DNA of 41,511 bases from Tepidimonas sp. UBA997 (GTDB lineage Bacteria; Pseudomonadota; Gammaproteobacteria; Burkholderiales; Burkholderiaceae_C). Positions 19,346-31,941 of this stretch are shown here, one piece after another (position 1 is the first letter of the stretch; each line of letters starts with the position of its first letter). The notes below the pieces were generated by a model. That model did not search any database and was not told the origin of the DNA. It saw nothing but the letters and a program-made list of their open reading frames with translations. The stretch is from positions 1-41,511 of the forward strand of contig DBAZ01000039.1 of the NCBI GenBank assembly GCA_002291945.1, in the 5' to 3' direction. The position numbers were made by a program, and so were the translations under genes.

Positions 19346-20484
19346 TCAACTGAAAAAAGCCTTGGCTTTCTCGAACCAGCCTTTGTCGTTCGGGCTGTGC
19401 TTGTTGCCACCTTTCTGGAACGAATCCTCCAGGTCGCGCAGCAGCTTGCGCTGGTGCTCGGTGAGCTTGACCGGGGTTTCCACCGCCACGTGGCAGTACA
19501 GATCGCCCGGGTAGCTGGAGCGCACGCCCTTGATGCCACGCCCGCGCAGGCGGAAGGTTTTGCCGTGCTGGGTGCCCTCGGGAATGTCGATGCTGGCTTT
19601 GCCTTGCAGGGTGGGCACGGCAATTTCGCCACCCAGCGCCGCCGCCGTGATGCTCACCGGCACCTGGCAATGCAGGTCGTCGCCTTCGCGCTCGAAAATA
19701 TCGTGCTTGCGGATGCGGATTTCGATGAACAGATCGCCTGCTGGCCCGCCGTTGCGCCCCGGCTCGCCATTGCCCGCCGAGCGGATGCGCATGCCGTCGT
19801 CGATGCCCGCCGGAATCTTGATTTCCAGCGTCTTGTGTTTTTTCAGCTTGCCCTGGCCGTTGCAGGTGGTGCAAGGCTCGGGGATGATTTTGCCGCTGCC
19901 GTGGCAGTGCGGGCAGGTTTGCTGCACGCTAAAGAAGCCTTGGCGCATCTGCACCACGCCCGAGCCGTTGCACGACGGGCAGGTTTTCACGCTGGTGCCG
20001 GGCTTGGCCCCCGAGCCGTTGCAGGTGTCGCAGTCTTCCCAACTGGGAATGCGTATCTGCGCGTCTTTGCCATTGGCCGCCTCTTCGAGGCTGATTTCCA
20101 TCGCGTAAGACAGGTCGCTGCCGCGATACACCTGTCGGCCGCGGGCAGCGCCGCCGCCGCGTTGCCCGCCGAAGATGTCGCCAAAAATGTCGCCAAAGGC
20201 ATCGGCAAAGCCACCGTAGCCTTCGGCTCCAGCCGCGCCGCCGCGCATGTTCGGGTCCACCCCGGCATGGCCATACTGGTCGTAAGCGGCCCGCTTTTGT
20301 GGGTCGCTCAGCATCTCGTAGGCTTGCTTGGCTTCCTTGAACTTTTCTTCGGCTTCCTTGGCTTTCTCACCCTGATTGCGGTCGGGGTGGTGCTTCATCG
20401 CCAGCTTGCGATACGCCTTTTTGATGTCGTCGTCGCTGGCGTTTTTGGCAACGCCCAGAATGTCGTAAAAGTCTCGTTTGGCCA

Positions 20485-20485
<1 letters not shown>
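19346..20485 (-). CDS. dnaJ: Co-chaperone DnaJ (Hsp40)
   Basis: DnaJ delivers unfolded substrates to DnaK and stimulates its ATPase. The 379-residue protein has every class A feature: the J domain (1-70) with HPD at 33-35, a Gly/Phe-rich stretch (about 75-115), four zinc-binding CxxCxGxG repeats between 152 and 212 (CDTCNGSG, CPSCNGSG, CPHCHGSG, CTTCNGQG), and the C-terminal substrate-binding and dimerisation domains. Its ATG overlaps the dnaK stop by one base (TAATG at 20487-20483), which suggests translational coupling. The last codons contain a hairpin followed by six T (see 19353-19369). Confidence 0.98.
19353..19369 (-). terminator. Terminator-like hairpin inside the last dnaJ codons
   Basis: On the minus strand AAAGC-CAAG-GCTTT runs straight into a T-run (six T in all, 19358-19353). 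It codes for KAKAF at the DnaJ C-terminus, and the stop codon lies a few bases further. It has the form of an intrinsic terminator, but the stem has only two G-C pairs and the sequence may simply reflect codon choice. Confidence 0.25.
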
Positions 20486-22431
<1,946 letters not shown>

Positions 22432-22472
22432 GTGTTACTCCAGAGAATAGGTAAAAAAGTGAATTGAGTCGG

Positions 22473-22500
22473 ATATGTGGCTGGCCGCCCGATTTTCAAG
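22473..22500 (-). promoter_or_regulatory. Sigma-32-like promoter before dnaK
   Basis: Read on the minus strand: CTTGAA (22500-22495), 14 bases, CCACATAT (22480-22473). The -35 is perfect and the -10 differs by one base from CCCCATNT. The predicted transcript would start near 22466, about 35 bases before the dnaK ATG. The 14-base spacer equals that of the grpE and clpB promoters. Confidence 0.6.
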
Positions 22501-22515
22501 GCCGCTGGCCCGGGT

Positions 22516-23076
22516 TTATTTCGGGGCAGCCACGGTGACGAGCGCCGGGCGCAGCACCCGTTCGCTGATGACATAGCCTTTTTGCAAAACGGCAACCACG
22601 GTGTGGGCTGGCTGGTCGGACGGCACCATGCTGATGGCTTGATGGTGATGCGGATCAAATTTTTCACCTGCGGCTGGGGCAATGGGCAGCACCTTGTTGC
22701 GGTTCAGGGCGCTTTGCAACTGCTTGAGGGTGGCTTCGGCCCCGGCGCGAATCTGCTGCACCGTGGCTTCCTGGATGGCCAGCCCGGCTTCGATGCTGTC
22801 GAGCACCGGCAGCAAGCTTTCGGCGAAGCCCTCGACGGCGAATTTCCTGACCTTGGCCACTTCTTCTTCCGTGCGGCGACGCATGTTTTCGACTTCGGCC
22901 TTGGCCCGCAGGTACTGCTCGGCCAGTTCGGCGTTCTGCGCCCTGACCACCGCCAGTTCTGCTGCAGCGTCGCTGCTGGTGGCGGCTTCGGCTTCCTCGG
23001 GCGAGACGGGCGCACTTTGGGCGTTCGGGGTGATCGGGTCTGGCCTGGCGTAGATCGGGTCTTGCGGATGTTGCAT
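22516..23076 (-). CDS. grpE: Nucleotide exchange factor GrpE
   Basis: GrpE releases ADP from DnaK and acts as a thermosensor of the chaperone cycle. The protein is 186 residues when started at the ATG at 23076 (MQHPQDPIYARPD). An in-frame ATG at 23121 would add 15 residues but would lie almost at the predicted transcription start, so it is rejected. A disordered acidic N-terminus precedes the long dimerising helix (about 45-90, with ELAEQYLRAKAEVENMRRRTEEE). The beta-domain near the C-terminus carries FDPHHHQAISMVPSDQPAHTVV and LQKGYVISERVLRPALV, the usual GrpE signature. It is first in the operon, with a consensus sigma-32 promoter 56 bases upstream. Confidence 0.97.
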   Translation of the reverse strand: MQHPQDPIYARPDPITPNAQSAPVSPEEAEAATSSDAAAELAVVRAQNAELAEQYLRAKAEVENMRRRTEEEVAKVRKFAVEGFAESLLPVLDSIEAGLAIQEATVQQIRAGAEATLKQLQSALNRNKVLPIAPAAGEKFDPHHHQAISMVPSDQPAHTVVAVLQKGYVISERVLRPALVTVAAPK

Positions 23077-23131
23077 GGCTGAAATCGGAATGGACAGTCG
23101 AGAGGGTGACAATCGAAACAAACGATCTTGG

Positions 23132-23159
23132 ATATGGGGATGCCGTTTCAGGCTTCAAG
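23132..23159 (-). promoter_or_regulatory. Sigma-32 heat-shock promoter of grpE-dnaK-dnaJ
   Basis: Read on the minus strand: CTTGAA (23159-23154), 14 bases, CCCCATAT (23139-23132). Both elements match the sigma-32 consensus perfectly. It lies between the MarR stop and grpE, with a predicted start near 23125. Confidence 0.85.
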
Positions 23160-23179
23160 GGATGGGTTGCGTGGATCGG

Positions 23180-23680
23180 TCACGCGGATGGGTCGCGTTG
23201 ATAGACCTTGCGCAATAACCGGATCAAGGTTTCCCGCTCGGTTTCGGTCAATTGATCGGTTGCGTCCGATTCCAGGGCTGCAACCTCCCGCTGGGTTTGT
23301 GCCTGCAGCGTTTGGCCGGCCGGGGTGGCGTAGAGTCCATGGGCGCGTCGGTCGTTGGGGTGGGGGCGCCTTTCAATCAGCCCGCGGGATTCCATCTGGC
23401 GAACCATCCCCACCAGGTTGGGCGGCAGGATGGACAACGCTGAACTGAGCTGCCGGGAGGTGATCCCGGGATTATGGGCGATCAGGGTCAGGACGGAAAA
23501 GTCCACCACACGAAAACCATAAGGGGCCATGCGCTCCAGGAAAACCCCGATCACGGCGATGGCAGCCCGGCGTGCGTTGTAGCCAATCAGCCCTTCCAGG
23601 AAGGCGTTGTCGATCACCACAGGGGGATCAATCCCGTCCGGCTGGGGGGATTCGCTAGATGATGCAGGCGCAAGCGTCAT
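23180..23680 (-). CDS. MarR-family transcriptional regulator
   Basis: A 166-residue winged-helix regulator of the MarR type. The core shows FSVLTLIAHNPGITSRQLSSAL (helices leading to the recognition helix), the DNA-contacting LPPNLVGMVRQMESRGLIER, and the wing RRPHPNDRRAHGLYATPAGQ, followed by C-terminal dimerisation helices. It has no cysteine, so it is not an OhrR-type thiol sensor; a small-molecule ligand is more likely. The first 20 or so residues are low-complexity Ser/Pro, and no clear ribosome-binding site is seen, so the start is uncertain. It lies between grpE and the divergent clpB. Its targets are unknown; palindromes in the clpB leader are one possibility. Confidence 0.88.
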   Translation of the reverse strand: MTLAPASSSESPQPDGIDPPVVIDNAFLEGLIGYNARRAAIAVIGVFLERMAPYGFRVVDFSVLTLIAHNPGITSRQLSSALSILPPNLVGMVRQMESRGLIERRPHPNDRRAHGLYATPAGQTLQAQTQREVAALESDATDQLTETERETLIRLLRKVYQRDPSA

Positions 23681-23713
23681 GGGGGCTAATGTTACCCCGA
23701 TGCAGCGCTTGAC

Positions 23714-23741
23714 CTTGAATTGGTGGCTCCTGCCCCCATGT
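23714..23741 (+). promoter_or_regulatory. Sigma-32 heat-shock promoter of clpB
   Basis: CTTGAA (23714-23719), 14 bases, CCCCATGT (23734-23741): both elements fit the sigma-32 consensus. The predicted start is near 23749, leaving a leader of about 114 bases before the clpB ATG. Confidence 0.85.
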
Positions 23742-23765
23742 CTGGTTCAACCGGGAATGTCCATT

Positions 23766-23837
23766 CGGTGCACCGTCGGTGCTGCTTGAGCGTCAGCGGG
23801 GCATTTGTGGCCATTCCTAATGAACAATCTTGGTTCA
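23766..23837 (+). other. Palindromes in the clpB leader
   Basis: The leader holds CGGTGCACCG (23766-23775), the overlapping GCACCG-T-CGGTGC (23770-23782), and TGAAC-N7-GTTCA (23821-23837). An eight-base direct repeat TGGTTCAA also occurs at 23743-23750 and 23831-23838. They could be operators (for instance for the neighbouring MarR protein) or RNA hairpins. Neither role is shown. Confidence 0.35.
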
Positions 23838-23862
23838 ATCTGATTTTTCCGGGAGCACCCAC

Positions 23863-26460
<2,598 letters not shown>

Positions 26461-26482
26461 AGCCAGCGCGAACCCGCGCGAA

Positions 26483-26498
26483 GGGGGCTTTTGCCCCC
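26483..26498 (+). terminator. Stem-loop after clpB
   Basis: GGGGGC-TTTT-GCCCCC forms a perfect six-base-pair GC stem 23 bases after the clpB stop. The following bases (ggttgattc) are only partly T-rich, so this is a plausible but not ideal intrinsic terminator. Confidence 0.5.
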
Positions 26499-26582
26499 GG
26501 TTGATTCGGCGCTGCAAACGTCAGCCCGGCGCAAGCCGTTTGTCGATAATTATGAATTCAGTTTAAGACCATCGGAGACTCC

Positions 26583-28484
26583 ATGTCCGCCAGCGCTTCC
26601 TACGCCGAGTTTTTTCGTCGCTCCATCGACGACCGCGATGCTTTCTGGTCCGAGCAGGCCCAAGGGGTGGACTGGCACAAACCCTTCGAGCGCGTCTGCA
26701 ACTACGACAACCCGCCATTTGCGCGCTGGTTCGAGGGCGGTCAGACCAATCTGTGTCACAACGCGGTCGATCGGCACTTGCCACACCGCGCCGACCAGAA
26801 CGCCCTGATCTTCGTCTCGACCGAAACCAATACCGAAAAAACCTACAGCTACCGCGAACTCCACGCGGAAGTGCAGCGATTTGCCGCCATGTATCAGGCG
26901 TTGGGGGTGAAAAAGGGCGATCGGGTGCTGATCTACATGCCCATGATTGCTGAGGCCTGCTTTGCCATGCTGGCAGCGGTGCGCATCGGTGCCATCCATT
27001 CGGTGGTGTTTGGCGGCTTCGCCAGCCATTCACTGGCGAGCCGGATCGAAGACGCCCAGCCCACCGTCATCGTAAGTGCCGACGCGGGTATGCGCGGGGG
27101 CAAAGTGGTGCCTTACAAGCACCTGCTCGACGAAGCCATCCAGTTGTCGAGCCACAAGCCGGGCCATGTGATCATGGTCAACCGGGGGCTGGCCAATCTG
27201 GCACCGGTGTTGGGCCGTGACGTGGACTACGCCACCCTGCGGACCCAGTTCATGGACGCCCAAGTGCCCTGCGTATGGGTGGACAGCACCCACCCCAGCT
27301 ACATCCTCTACACCAGCGGCACCACCGGCAAGCCCAAAGGCGTACAGCGCGACACCGGCGGCTACACCGTGGCGCTGGCCGCCTCGCTCAAGCACATCTA
27401 CATGGGTGAGCCGGGTGAAACCTACCTCTGCACGTCCGACATCGGCTGGGTGGTCGGTCACAGCTACATCATCTACGGCCCGCTCATCAACGGCATGGCC
27501 ACCATCATGTACGAAGGCCTGCCGATCCGCCCCGATGCCGGCATCTGGTGGAGTCTGGTCGAGAAGTACAGGGTCTCGGTCATGTTCTCCGCGCCCACTG
27601 CCATCCGCGTGCTCAAAAAGCAGGATCCGGCCTACTTGGCCCAATACGACCTGTCCAGCCTCAAGGCCTTGTTCCTGGCGGGCGAGCCGCTGGACGAGCC
27701 GACCGCCACCTGGATTGCCGACGCCATCAAGCGCCCCATCATCGACAACTACTGGCAGACCGAAACCGGCTGGCCCATCATGGCCATCTGCAACGGGGTG
27801 GAGCCGGCCCCGACCCGGTTCGGCTCGCCCGGCAAGGCGGTCTATGGCTACGACGTGCGCCTGATCGACGAAGCCACGGGCGACGAAATCACCACAGCCC
27901 ACCAGAAAGGCGTGATCGCCGTCAATGGCCCGCTGCCGCCGGGCTGCCTGCAAACCGTCTGGGGTGACGATGCGCGTTACGTCAAAACCTACTGGTCCGG
28001 CATCAATGGCAAGGTGATGTACAGCACCTTCGACTGGGGGGTCAAAGACGCCGACGGTTACTTCTTCATTCTGGGGCGCACCGACGACGTGATCAACGTG
28101 GCGGGCCATCGCTTGGGCACCCGCGAAATTGAAGAAAGCCTCTCCAGCCACCCGAATGTGGCAGAAGTGGCCGTGGTGGGCGTGGCCGATCCGCTCAAGG
28201 GGCAGGTGGCGGTGGCCTTTGCCGTGCTCAAAGACCCGGCGCTGGCCGCCACCCCAGAAGCCGCACTCAAGCTCGAAGCTGCACTGATGAAGGTGGTGGA
28301 CGATCAGTTGGGTGCCGTGGCCCGGCCTGCCCGGGTGCGCTTCGTCAACCTGCTGCCCAAGACCCGTTCTGGCAAGTTGCTGCGTCGTGCCATTCAGGCC
28401 GTGTGCGAAGGGCGCGACCCGGGCGACCTCACGACCATGGACGACCCTTCGGCCTTGCAGCAGATCAAGGAACTGGTGAGCTGA
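26583..28484 (+). CDS. prpE: Propionate-CoA ligase (propionyl-CoA synthetase)
   Basis: This AMP-forming acyl-CoA synthetase activates propionate through propionyl-AMP. The 633-residue protein (628 in E. coli) has the P-loop YTSGTTGKPKG (243-253), followed by VQRDTGGYTVALA and CTSDIGWVVGHSYI. The segment MATIMYEGLPIRPDAGIWWSLVEKY, the motif FSAPTAIRVLKK and LAGEPLDEPTATW resemble PrpE more than acetyl-CoA synthetase. The C-terminal domain has GRTDDVINVAGHRLGTREIEE and the catalytic Lys598 in KTRSGKLLRRA, a known acetylation-control site in this family. The ATG is preceded by GGAGA. It stands alone, without prpBCD neighbours. Acetate or acrylate activation is a lesser possibility. Confidence 0.92.
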   Translation: MSASASYAEFFRRSIDDRDAFWSEQAQGVDWHKPFERVCNYDNPPFARWFEGGQTNLCHNAVDRHLPHRADQNALIFVSTETNTEKTYSYRELHAEVQRFAAMYQALGVKKGDRVLIYMPMIAEACFAMLAAVRIGAIHSVVFGGFASHSLASRIEDAQPTVIVSADAGMRGGKVVPYKHLLDEAIQLSSHKPGHVIMVNRGLANLAPVLGRDVDYATLRTQFMDAQVPCVWVDSTHPSYILYTSGTTGKPKGVQRDTGGYTVALAASLKHIYMGEPGETYLCTSDIGWVVGHSYIIYGPLINGMATIMYEGLPIRPDAGIWWSLVEKYRVSVMFSAPTAIRVLKKQDPAYLAQYDLSSLKALFLAGEPLDEPTATWIADAIKRPIIDNYWQTETGWPIMAICNGVEPAPTRFGSPGKAVYGYDVRLIDEATGDEITTAHQKGVIAVNGPLPPGCLQTVWGDDARYVKTYWSGINGKVMYSTFDWGVKDADGYFFILGRTDDVINVAGHRLGTREIEESLSSHPNVAEVAVVGVADPLKGQVAVAFAVLKDPALAATPEAALKLEAALMKVVDDQLGAVARPARVRFVNLLPKTRSGKLLRRAIQAVCEGRDPGDLTTMDDPSALQQIKELVS

Positions 28485-28564
28485 ACACGCGTGCCGATTC
28501 GATCAGCGCTCGATCCTGACGACGTCCAGGTGCCCCTGCCGGACTTTGCGTATAAGATGCCAAC

Positions 28565-28828
28565 ATGATTAACCCTTCGGGTCTCGTCGCCCTTGTGGCG
28601 AAATGCACCGCCGTGTTGTTGCTTGCCGGATCGCTGGCGGCTTGTAGCGCGGCTCGTGTGGGCGTTTCCGTCCCCGTGGGCCGTGGCACCGGTGTCGGGG
28701 TCCATGTGGGTTCCGATGGACGAATCGGTGTGGGGGTGGGCGTCTCGGTCGGTGCTGGTTCGGTCAGTGTCGGGACTTCCGGCCAACTGCCAACCAACCC
28801 TGAGCCAGCCTCTCAAGCACCTCAGTGA
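28565..28828 (+). CDS. Small glycine/valine-rich lipoprotein, function unknown
   Basis: An 87-residue predicted lipoprotein. The N-terminus has a charged start, a hydrophobic stretch (LVAKCTAVLLLAGS) and the lipobox LAAC, placing the acylated cysteine at position 27. The mature part is built from alternating Val/Ile-Gly units (VGVSVPVGRGTGVGVHVG, then GVGVGVSVGAGSVSVG), a pattern suited to a beta-rich or repeat structure. It ends in a Pro/Ser/Gln-rich tail. No known domain is recognised. It lies between prpE and sucA on the same strand, 80 bases after prpE. Short ORFs with this composition can be spurious in GC-rich DNA, but the coherent signal peptide plus lipobox argues that this one is real. 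Confidence 0.72.
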   Translation: MINPSGLVALVAKCTAVLLLAGSLAACSAARVGVSVPVGRGTGVGVHVGSDGRIGVGVGVSVGAGSVSVGTSGQLPTNPEPASQAPQ

Positions 28829-29022
28829 ATATAACTCTGTGATCATCCGTTCACGAGATGACATGCAGGATTGTTACCCAGCCCTTCGCGTTTGGTGGCA
28901 CAATGCCGGACTGCACAGACCCTTCCAGTCACTGTCGCATCCGCCAATCGGTCCAGCCGTGTCGCGGGAGGTTTTTCCAACCAGCTAATGTTTCCTAAAG
29001 GGGAACGGAGGTCAGCGAATCC

Positions 29023-31902
29023 ATGAGCGAGACAAACAGCGTTTATGTTGCTTACAACAGCAACTCGTATCTCTTTGGCGGCAACGCGCCCTATGTCGAA
29101 GAGATGTACGAAAACTACCTGGCCGACCCGACCAGCGTTCCAGACTCTTGGCGCGGTTACTTCGATGCGCTGCAGCACGTGCCTGCCGTTGACGGAAGCA
29201 ACGCCCGCGACGTGCCCCACCTGCCCGTCATCAATGCCTTTGCTGACCGCGCCAAACAAGGCGTCACCCAAGTGGTCAATGCCGCAGGCGGCGATTCCGA
29301 TCTGGGTCGCAAGCGTGTATTTACCCAGCAGTTGATTGCGGCTTACCGCAATGTCGGGCAGCGCTGGGCCGATCTGGACCCGCTCAAACGCGCCGAACGC
29401 GAAAACATTCCCGAGCTTGACCCCCATTTCTACGGTTTTTCCGACGCCGACCTCGAAACCGTTTTCAACACCAACAACACGTTCTTCGGCCGCGAGACCA
29501 TGCCGCTGCGCGAACTGGTCAACGCCTTGCGCGAAACCTACTGCGGCTCGATTGGTGCGGAATACATGTACATTTCCGACCAGACGCAGAAGCGCTGGTG
29601 GCAGGAGCGGCTCGAAAGCATACGCAGCAAGCCCAATTTCACGGTTGACAAGAAAAAGTACATCCTCGAGCGCCTGACCGCCGCCGAAGGCCTGGAGCGC
29701 TTTCTGCACACCAAATACGTCGGGCAGAAGCGCTTCTCGCTCGAAGGCGGTGAAAGCTTCATCGTGGCCATGGACGAACTGATCCAGCGTGCAGGTGAAA
29801 AAGGCGTGCAGGAAATCGTCATCGGCATGGCGCACCGTGGTCGCCTCAACGTGCTCGTCAACACCTTGGGCAAGCTGCCCAAAGATCTGTTTGCCGAGTT
29901 CGATCACACCGCCCCCGAGGACTTGCCCGCCGGTGACGTGAAGTACCACCAAGGCTTCAGCTCCGACGTGTCCACCCCCGGTGGCCCGGTACACCTGAGT
30001 CTGGCGTTCAACCCCTCGCACCTGGAAATCGTCAACCCGGTGGTCGAAGGTTCGGTGCGCGCCCGCATGGACCGCCGTGGCGACACCAAGGGCAAGCAGG
30101 TGCTGCCGGTGCTGGTGCATGGCGACGCCGCCATTGCTGGCCAAGGGGTGGTGCAGGAAACGTTAGCACTGGCCATGACCCGGGGTTACTTCACCGGCGG
30201 TACGGTCCACATCGTCATCAACAACCAGATTGGTTTCACCACCTCAGACCCGCGTGACACCCGCTCCACGCTCTACTGCACCGACATCGTCAAGATGATC
30301 GAATCCCCGGTGTTGCACGTCAACGGTGATGACCCCGAGGCCGTGGCCCTGGCCATTCAACTGGCCCTGGATTACCGCATGGAGTTCTCCAAGGACGTGG
30401 CGGTTGACATCATCTGTTTCCGCAAGCTGGGCCACAACGAGCAGGACACTCCCTCGCTGACCCAGCCCCTGATGTACAAGAAAATTGCCCAGCATCCCGG
30501 CACCCGCAAGTTGTATGCCGACAAACTGGCCGCCCAGGGTCTGGGTGAAACGCTGGGCGACGACATGGCCAAGGCCTACCGCGCCGCACTCGACGAAGGC
30601 CGCCACACGGACGACCCGGTGCTGACCAACTTCAAGAGCAAGTACGCGGTGGACTGGCTGCCTTTTCTGGGCAAGAAGTGGACCGACGCAGCCGATACCG
30701 CCATTCCGCTGGCCGAATGGAAGCGCTTGGCCGAGCGCATCACCCAGGTACCCGACAACATCACGCCTCACCAACTGGTCAAGAAGGTGCTGGCCGATCG
30801 CGCCGCCATGGGGCGTGGCGAAATCAACGTGGACTGGGGCATGGGCGAGCACATGGCGTTTGCCTCGCTGGTGGCCAGTGGCTATGCCGTGCGCCTCTCT
30901 GGCGAGGATTGTGGCCGGGGTACTTTCACCCATCGCCATGCCGTCATCCACGACCAGAACCGCGAAAAATTCAACGAAGGCACCTATGTTCCGCTACAAA
31001 ACGTGGCCGAGAACCAAGCGCCGTTCGTGGTCATCGACTCCATTCTGTCGGAAGAAGCGGTGCTGGCCTTCGAATACGGCTACGCCTCCAACGAACCGAA
31101 CACGCTGGTGATCTGGGAAGCCCAGTTTGGCGACTTCCTCAACGGCGCCCAGGTGGTGGTGGATCAGTTCATCGCTTCCGGCGAAGTGAAGTGGGGCCGC
31201 GTCAACGGCGTCACGCTGATGCTGCCACACGGCTACGAAGGGCAGGGTCCCGAGCACTCGTCCGCCCGTATTGAGCGCTTCATGCAACTGGCCGCCGACA
31301 CCAATATGCAGGTGGTGCAGCCCACCACGGCGAGCCAGATTTTCCACCTGCTGCGCCGCCAGATGGTGCGCAATCTGCGCAAGCCGCTGGTCATCTTCAC
31401 GCCTAAGTCGCTGCTGCGCAACAAGGACGCCACCTCGCCCTTGAGTGAGTTCACCAAGGGCGGCTTCCAGACGGTGATCCCTGAGCTGAACGCCGACGTG
31501 GTCAAGAACGCGGCCAAAGTCAAGCGTGTGATCGCCTGTTCCGGCAAGGTGTATTACGACCTGGTCAAGAAGCGCGAGGAACGAGGCGGCAACGATGTGG
31601 CCATCCTGCGCGTCGAGCAGCTCTACCCCTTCCCGCACAAAGTGTTTGCCGCCGAGTTGCGCAAATACCCGAACGCGAGCGAAATCGTCTGGTGCCAGGA
31701 CGAGCCGCAAAACCAGGGGGCCTGGTTCTTCGTCCAGCACAACATCCACGAGAACATGCTCGACGGCCAGCGTCTGGGTTATGCCGGTCGGGCAGCGTCT
31801 GCTTCGCCTGCCGTGGGTTATGCCCACCTGCACCAGGATCAGCAGAAGAACCTGGTGGACGCCGCGTTTGGCAAGCTCAAGGGCTTCATCCTGACCAAAT
31901 AA
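29023..31902 (+). CDS. sucA: 2-oxoglutarate dehydrogenase E1 component
   Basis: SucA decarboxylates 2-oxoglutarate with thiamine diphosphate and passes the succinyl group to SucB. The 959-residue protein (933 in E. coli) has the N-terminal segment YVEEMYENYLADPTSVPDSWRGYF that binds E2, the substrate/TPP region IGMAHRGRLNVLVN, and HGDAAIAGQGVVQETL (from about 366) leading to VINNQIGFTTSDP. The C-terminal transketolase-like part has LPHGYEGQGPEHSSARIERF and ends with CQDEPQNQGAWFF. The ATG is preceded by GGAGG (29007-29011). sucB follows after 39 bases. The 194-base gap upstream showed no convincing promoter. Confidence 0.98.
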   Translation: MSETNSVYVAYNSNSYLFGGNAPYVEEMYENYLADPTSVPDSWRGYFDALQHVPAVDGSNARDVPHLPVINAFADRAKQGVTQVVNAAGGDSDLGRKRVFTQQLIAAYRNVGQRWADLDPLKRAERENIPELDPHFYGFSDADLETVFNTNNTFFGRETMPLRELVNALRETYCGSIGAEYMYISDQTQKRWWQERLESIRSKPNFTVDKKKYILERLTAAEGLERFLHTKYVGQKRFSLEGGESFIVAMDELIQRAGEKGVQEIVIGMAHRGRLNVLVNTLGKLPKDLFAEFDHTAPEDLPAGDVKYHQGFSSDVSTPGGPVHLSLAFNPSHLEIVNPVVEGSVRARMDRRGDTKGKQVLPVLVHGDAAIAGQGVVQETLALAMTRGYFTGGTVHIVINNQIGFTTSDPRDTRSTLYCTDIVKMIESPVLHVNGDDPEAVALAIQLALDYRMEFSKDVAVDIICFRKLGHNEQDTPSLTQPLMYKKIAQHPGTRKLYADKLAAQGLGETLGDDMAKAYRAALDEGRHTDDPVLTNFKSKYAVDWLPFLGKKWTDAADTAIPLAEWKRLAERITQVPDNITPHQLVKKVLADRAAMGRGEINVDWGMGEHMAFASLVASGYAVRLSGEDCGRGTFTHRHAVIHDQNREKFNEGTYVPLQNVAENQAPFVVIDSILSEEAVLAFEYGYASNEPNTLVIWEAQFGDFLNGAQVVVDQFIASGEVKWGRVNGVTLMLPHGYEGQGPEHSSARIERFMQLAADTNMQVVQPTTASQIFHLLRRQMVRNLRKPLVIFTPKSLLRNKDATSPLSEFTKGGFQTVIPELNADVVKNAAKVKRVIACSGKVYYDLVKKREERGGNDVAILRVEQLYPFPHKVFAAELRKYPNASEIVWCQDEPQNQGAWFFVQHNIHENMLDGQRLGYAGRAASASPAVGYAHLHQDQQKNLVDAAFGKLKGFILTK

Positions 31903-31941
31903 TCGAACGAACAGACCCACACATACAAGGACCGTTAGATC

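Noticed and set aside
22432..23179. A CIRCE element (HrcA operator) near grpE or dnaK.
   Set aside because: No TTAGCACTC-N9-GAGTGCTAA or close variant was found, and no hrcA gene is in the window. The sigma-32 promoters explain heat-shock control.
28896..28916. A sigma-54-like promoter (TGGCAC) before sucA.
   Set aside because: The required GC of the -12 element is not at the correct distance from GG. A sigma-70 reading with TTGTTA and CACAAT needs a 22-base spacer, so neither is acceptable.
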